In this document: positions 6,215 to 6,675 of the stretch, piece by piece
Layout: each line of letters opens with the position of its first letter
Position numbering within the stretch: position 1 is the stretch's first letter
From: Treponema sp.
GTDB lineage: Bacteria; Spirochaetota; Spirochaetia; Treponematales; Breznakiellaceae
NCBI GenBank assembly: GCA_031278025.1
Contig: JAITLF010000122.1
Location: 1 to 6,675, forward strand
Direction: 5' to 3'
DNA: 6,675 nucleotides
Made by a program: the position numbers and the translations under genes
The notes under the pieces: generated by a model
Databases searched by the model: none
Told to the model about the DNA's origin: nothing
The model's input: the letters and a program-made list of their open reading frames with translations, nothing else

Positions 6215-6675
6215 ATGGCAGACAAGGTAACAAATACGAGTTACGTAAAATGGCCGTCGTTCGATGAAATAAAAGAGATGTTCAAAGAACATTTCATCAT
6301 TGACAGGCGTGAAGACGGCGTTGTAACGGTTAGAATGCACACCAGGGGCGGCCCGCTCATCTGGTCAATGGAATTGCATGACGCGATTGGAAAGATGTGG
6401 CGATTGCTCGGCACGGACCGGGATACGGAACTTATCATCTTTACAGGTACGGGCAATATCTGGGTTACGGATTTCGAGGCCGCCAGTTGGGCTCCCGAAG
6501 GGGACAACGCCGGGGAGACCCGTTACAGCCACATGTTTGTGGACGGCCGCCGGATGATCATAACAATGATCCAGGATACGGAAATGCCGACCCTGGGCGT
6601 GCTTTCAGGATCGGGGGGCCATATTGAATTGGCCTGTATGTGCGATTTTTGTATCGCCGCCGATGACATTACGGT
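6215..6675 (+). CDS. Crotonase-superfamily C-C hydrolase, 6-oxocamphor hydrolase-like (partial, 3' end missing)
   Basis: 153 complete codons are visible with no stop; the usual length is about 250-270. The N-terminal half has the crotonase fold layout: beta strands V-V-T-V-R-M, then L-I-I-F-T-G-T-G at 73-80, and M-P-T-L-G-V-L-S-G-S-G-G-H-I-E-L-A at 124-140 with C-D-F-C-I-A-A-D following. It fits 6-oxocamphor hydrolase better than enoyl-CoA hydratase: H-T-x-G-x-x-L-x-W at 42-50, H55 aligned with that enzyme's His45, and H136 replacing the third glycine of the usual GGG oxyanion loop, as does its His122. That enzyme cleaves a cyclic beta-diketone by a retro-Claisen reaction and needs no CoA. 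The remaining catalytic residues (Asp154 and Glu244 equivalents) lie beyond the window. Alignment is from recalled family sequence. It is divergent from the transporter/oxidoreductase block and likely functionally linked. Confidence 0.75.
   Translation, partial: MADKVTNTSYVKWPSFDEIKEMFKEHFIIDRREDGVVTVRMHTRGGPLIWSMELHDAIGKMWRLLGTDRDTELIIFTGTGNIWVTDFEAASWAPEGDNAGETRYSHMFVDGRRMIITMIQDTEMPTLGVLSGSGGHIELACMCDFCIAADDIT

Overview
This window looks like the end of a metagenomic contig from an anaerobic or fermentative, moderately GC-rich bacterium. It encodes no oxygenases. It carries an Fe-S/FMN/FAD ene-reductase-type enzyme, a glycoside/hexuronide-type symporter and strong Shine-Dalgarno sites, which suits gut Clostridia or a gut spirochaete (Treponema-like). 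That assignment is inference from gene content only. No rRNA, tRNA, CRISPR array or transposase was seen.

Layout. Positions 1-37 are a pure C run, probably a sequencing or assembly artefact; on the minus strand it reads as poly-G. It cuts off a minus-strand GntP-like permease (38-729). Next, all on the minus strand, come an MFS transporter (871-2097), a 663-residue NADH:flavin oxidoreductase with FMN barrel, 4Fe-4S and FAD/NAD domains (2111-4102), and a GPH-family (MelB-like) sugar:cation symporter (4192-5664). Read in transcription order the likely operon is symporter, oxidoreductase, MFS, possibly followed by the GntP-like permease from its own promoter. A 550-bp, AT-richer spacer (5665-6214) rich in inverted repeats separates this block from a divergent plus-strand crotonase-fold gene (6215 to beyond the window end). 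Its visible half resembles 6-oxocamphor hydrolase, a retro-Claisen beta-diketone hydrolase, rather than an ordinary enoyl-CoA hydratase.

How it may work together (inference). The symporter, MFS and GntP-like permeases would move an organic acid, glycoside or related compound. The oxidoreductase would act on an unsaturated or otherwise activated substrate, and the crotonase-fold enzyme would hydrolyse a C-C bond of a cyclic or 1,3-diketone intermediate. The pairing suggests a small catabolic locus for a cyclic plant- or host-derived compound, but the substrate cannot be read from the sequence.

Most notable signals: (1) a 49-bp two-hairpin element in two copies (750-798 and 5691-5739), each just upstream of a transporter start; (2) the oxidoreductase lacks the usual active-site segment of its family through an apparent 6-residue in-frame shortening, and has trimethylamine-dehydrogenase-like cysteine spacing; (3) the crotonase keeps the two histidines expected of 6-oxocamphor hydrolase in the visible half; (4) nested inverted and direct repeats lie in the divergent control region.
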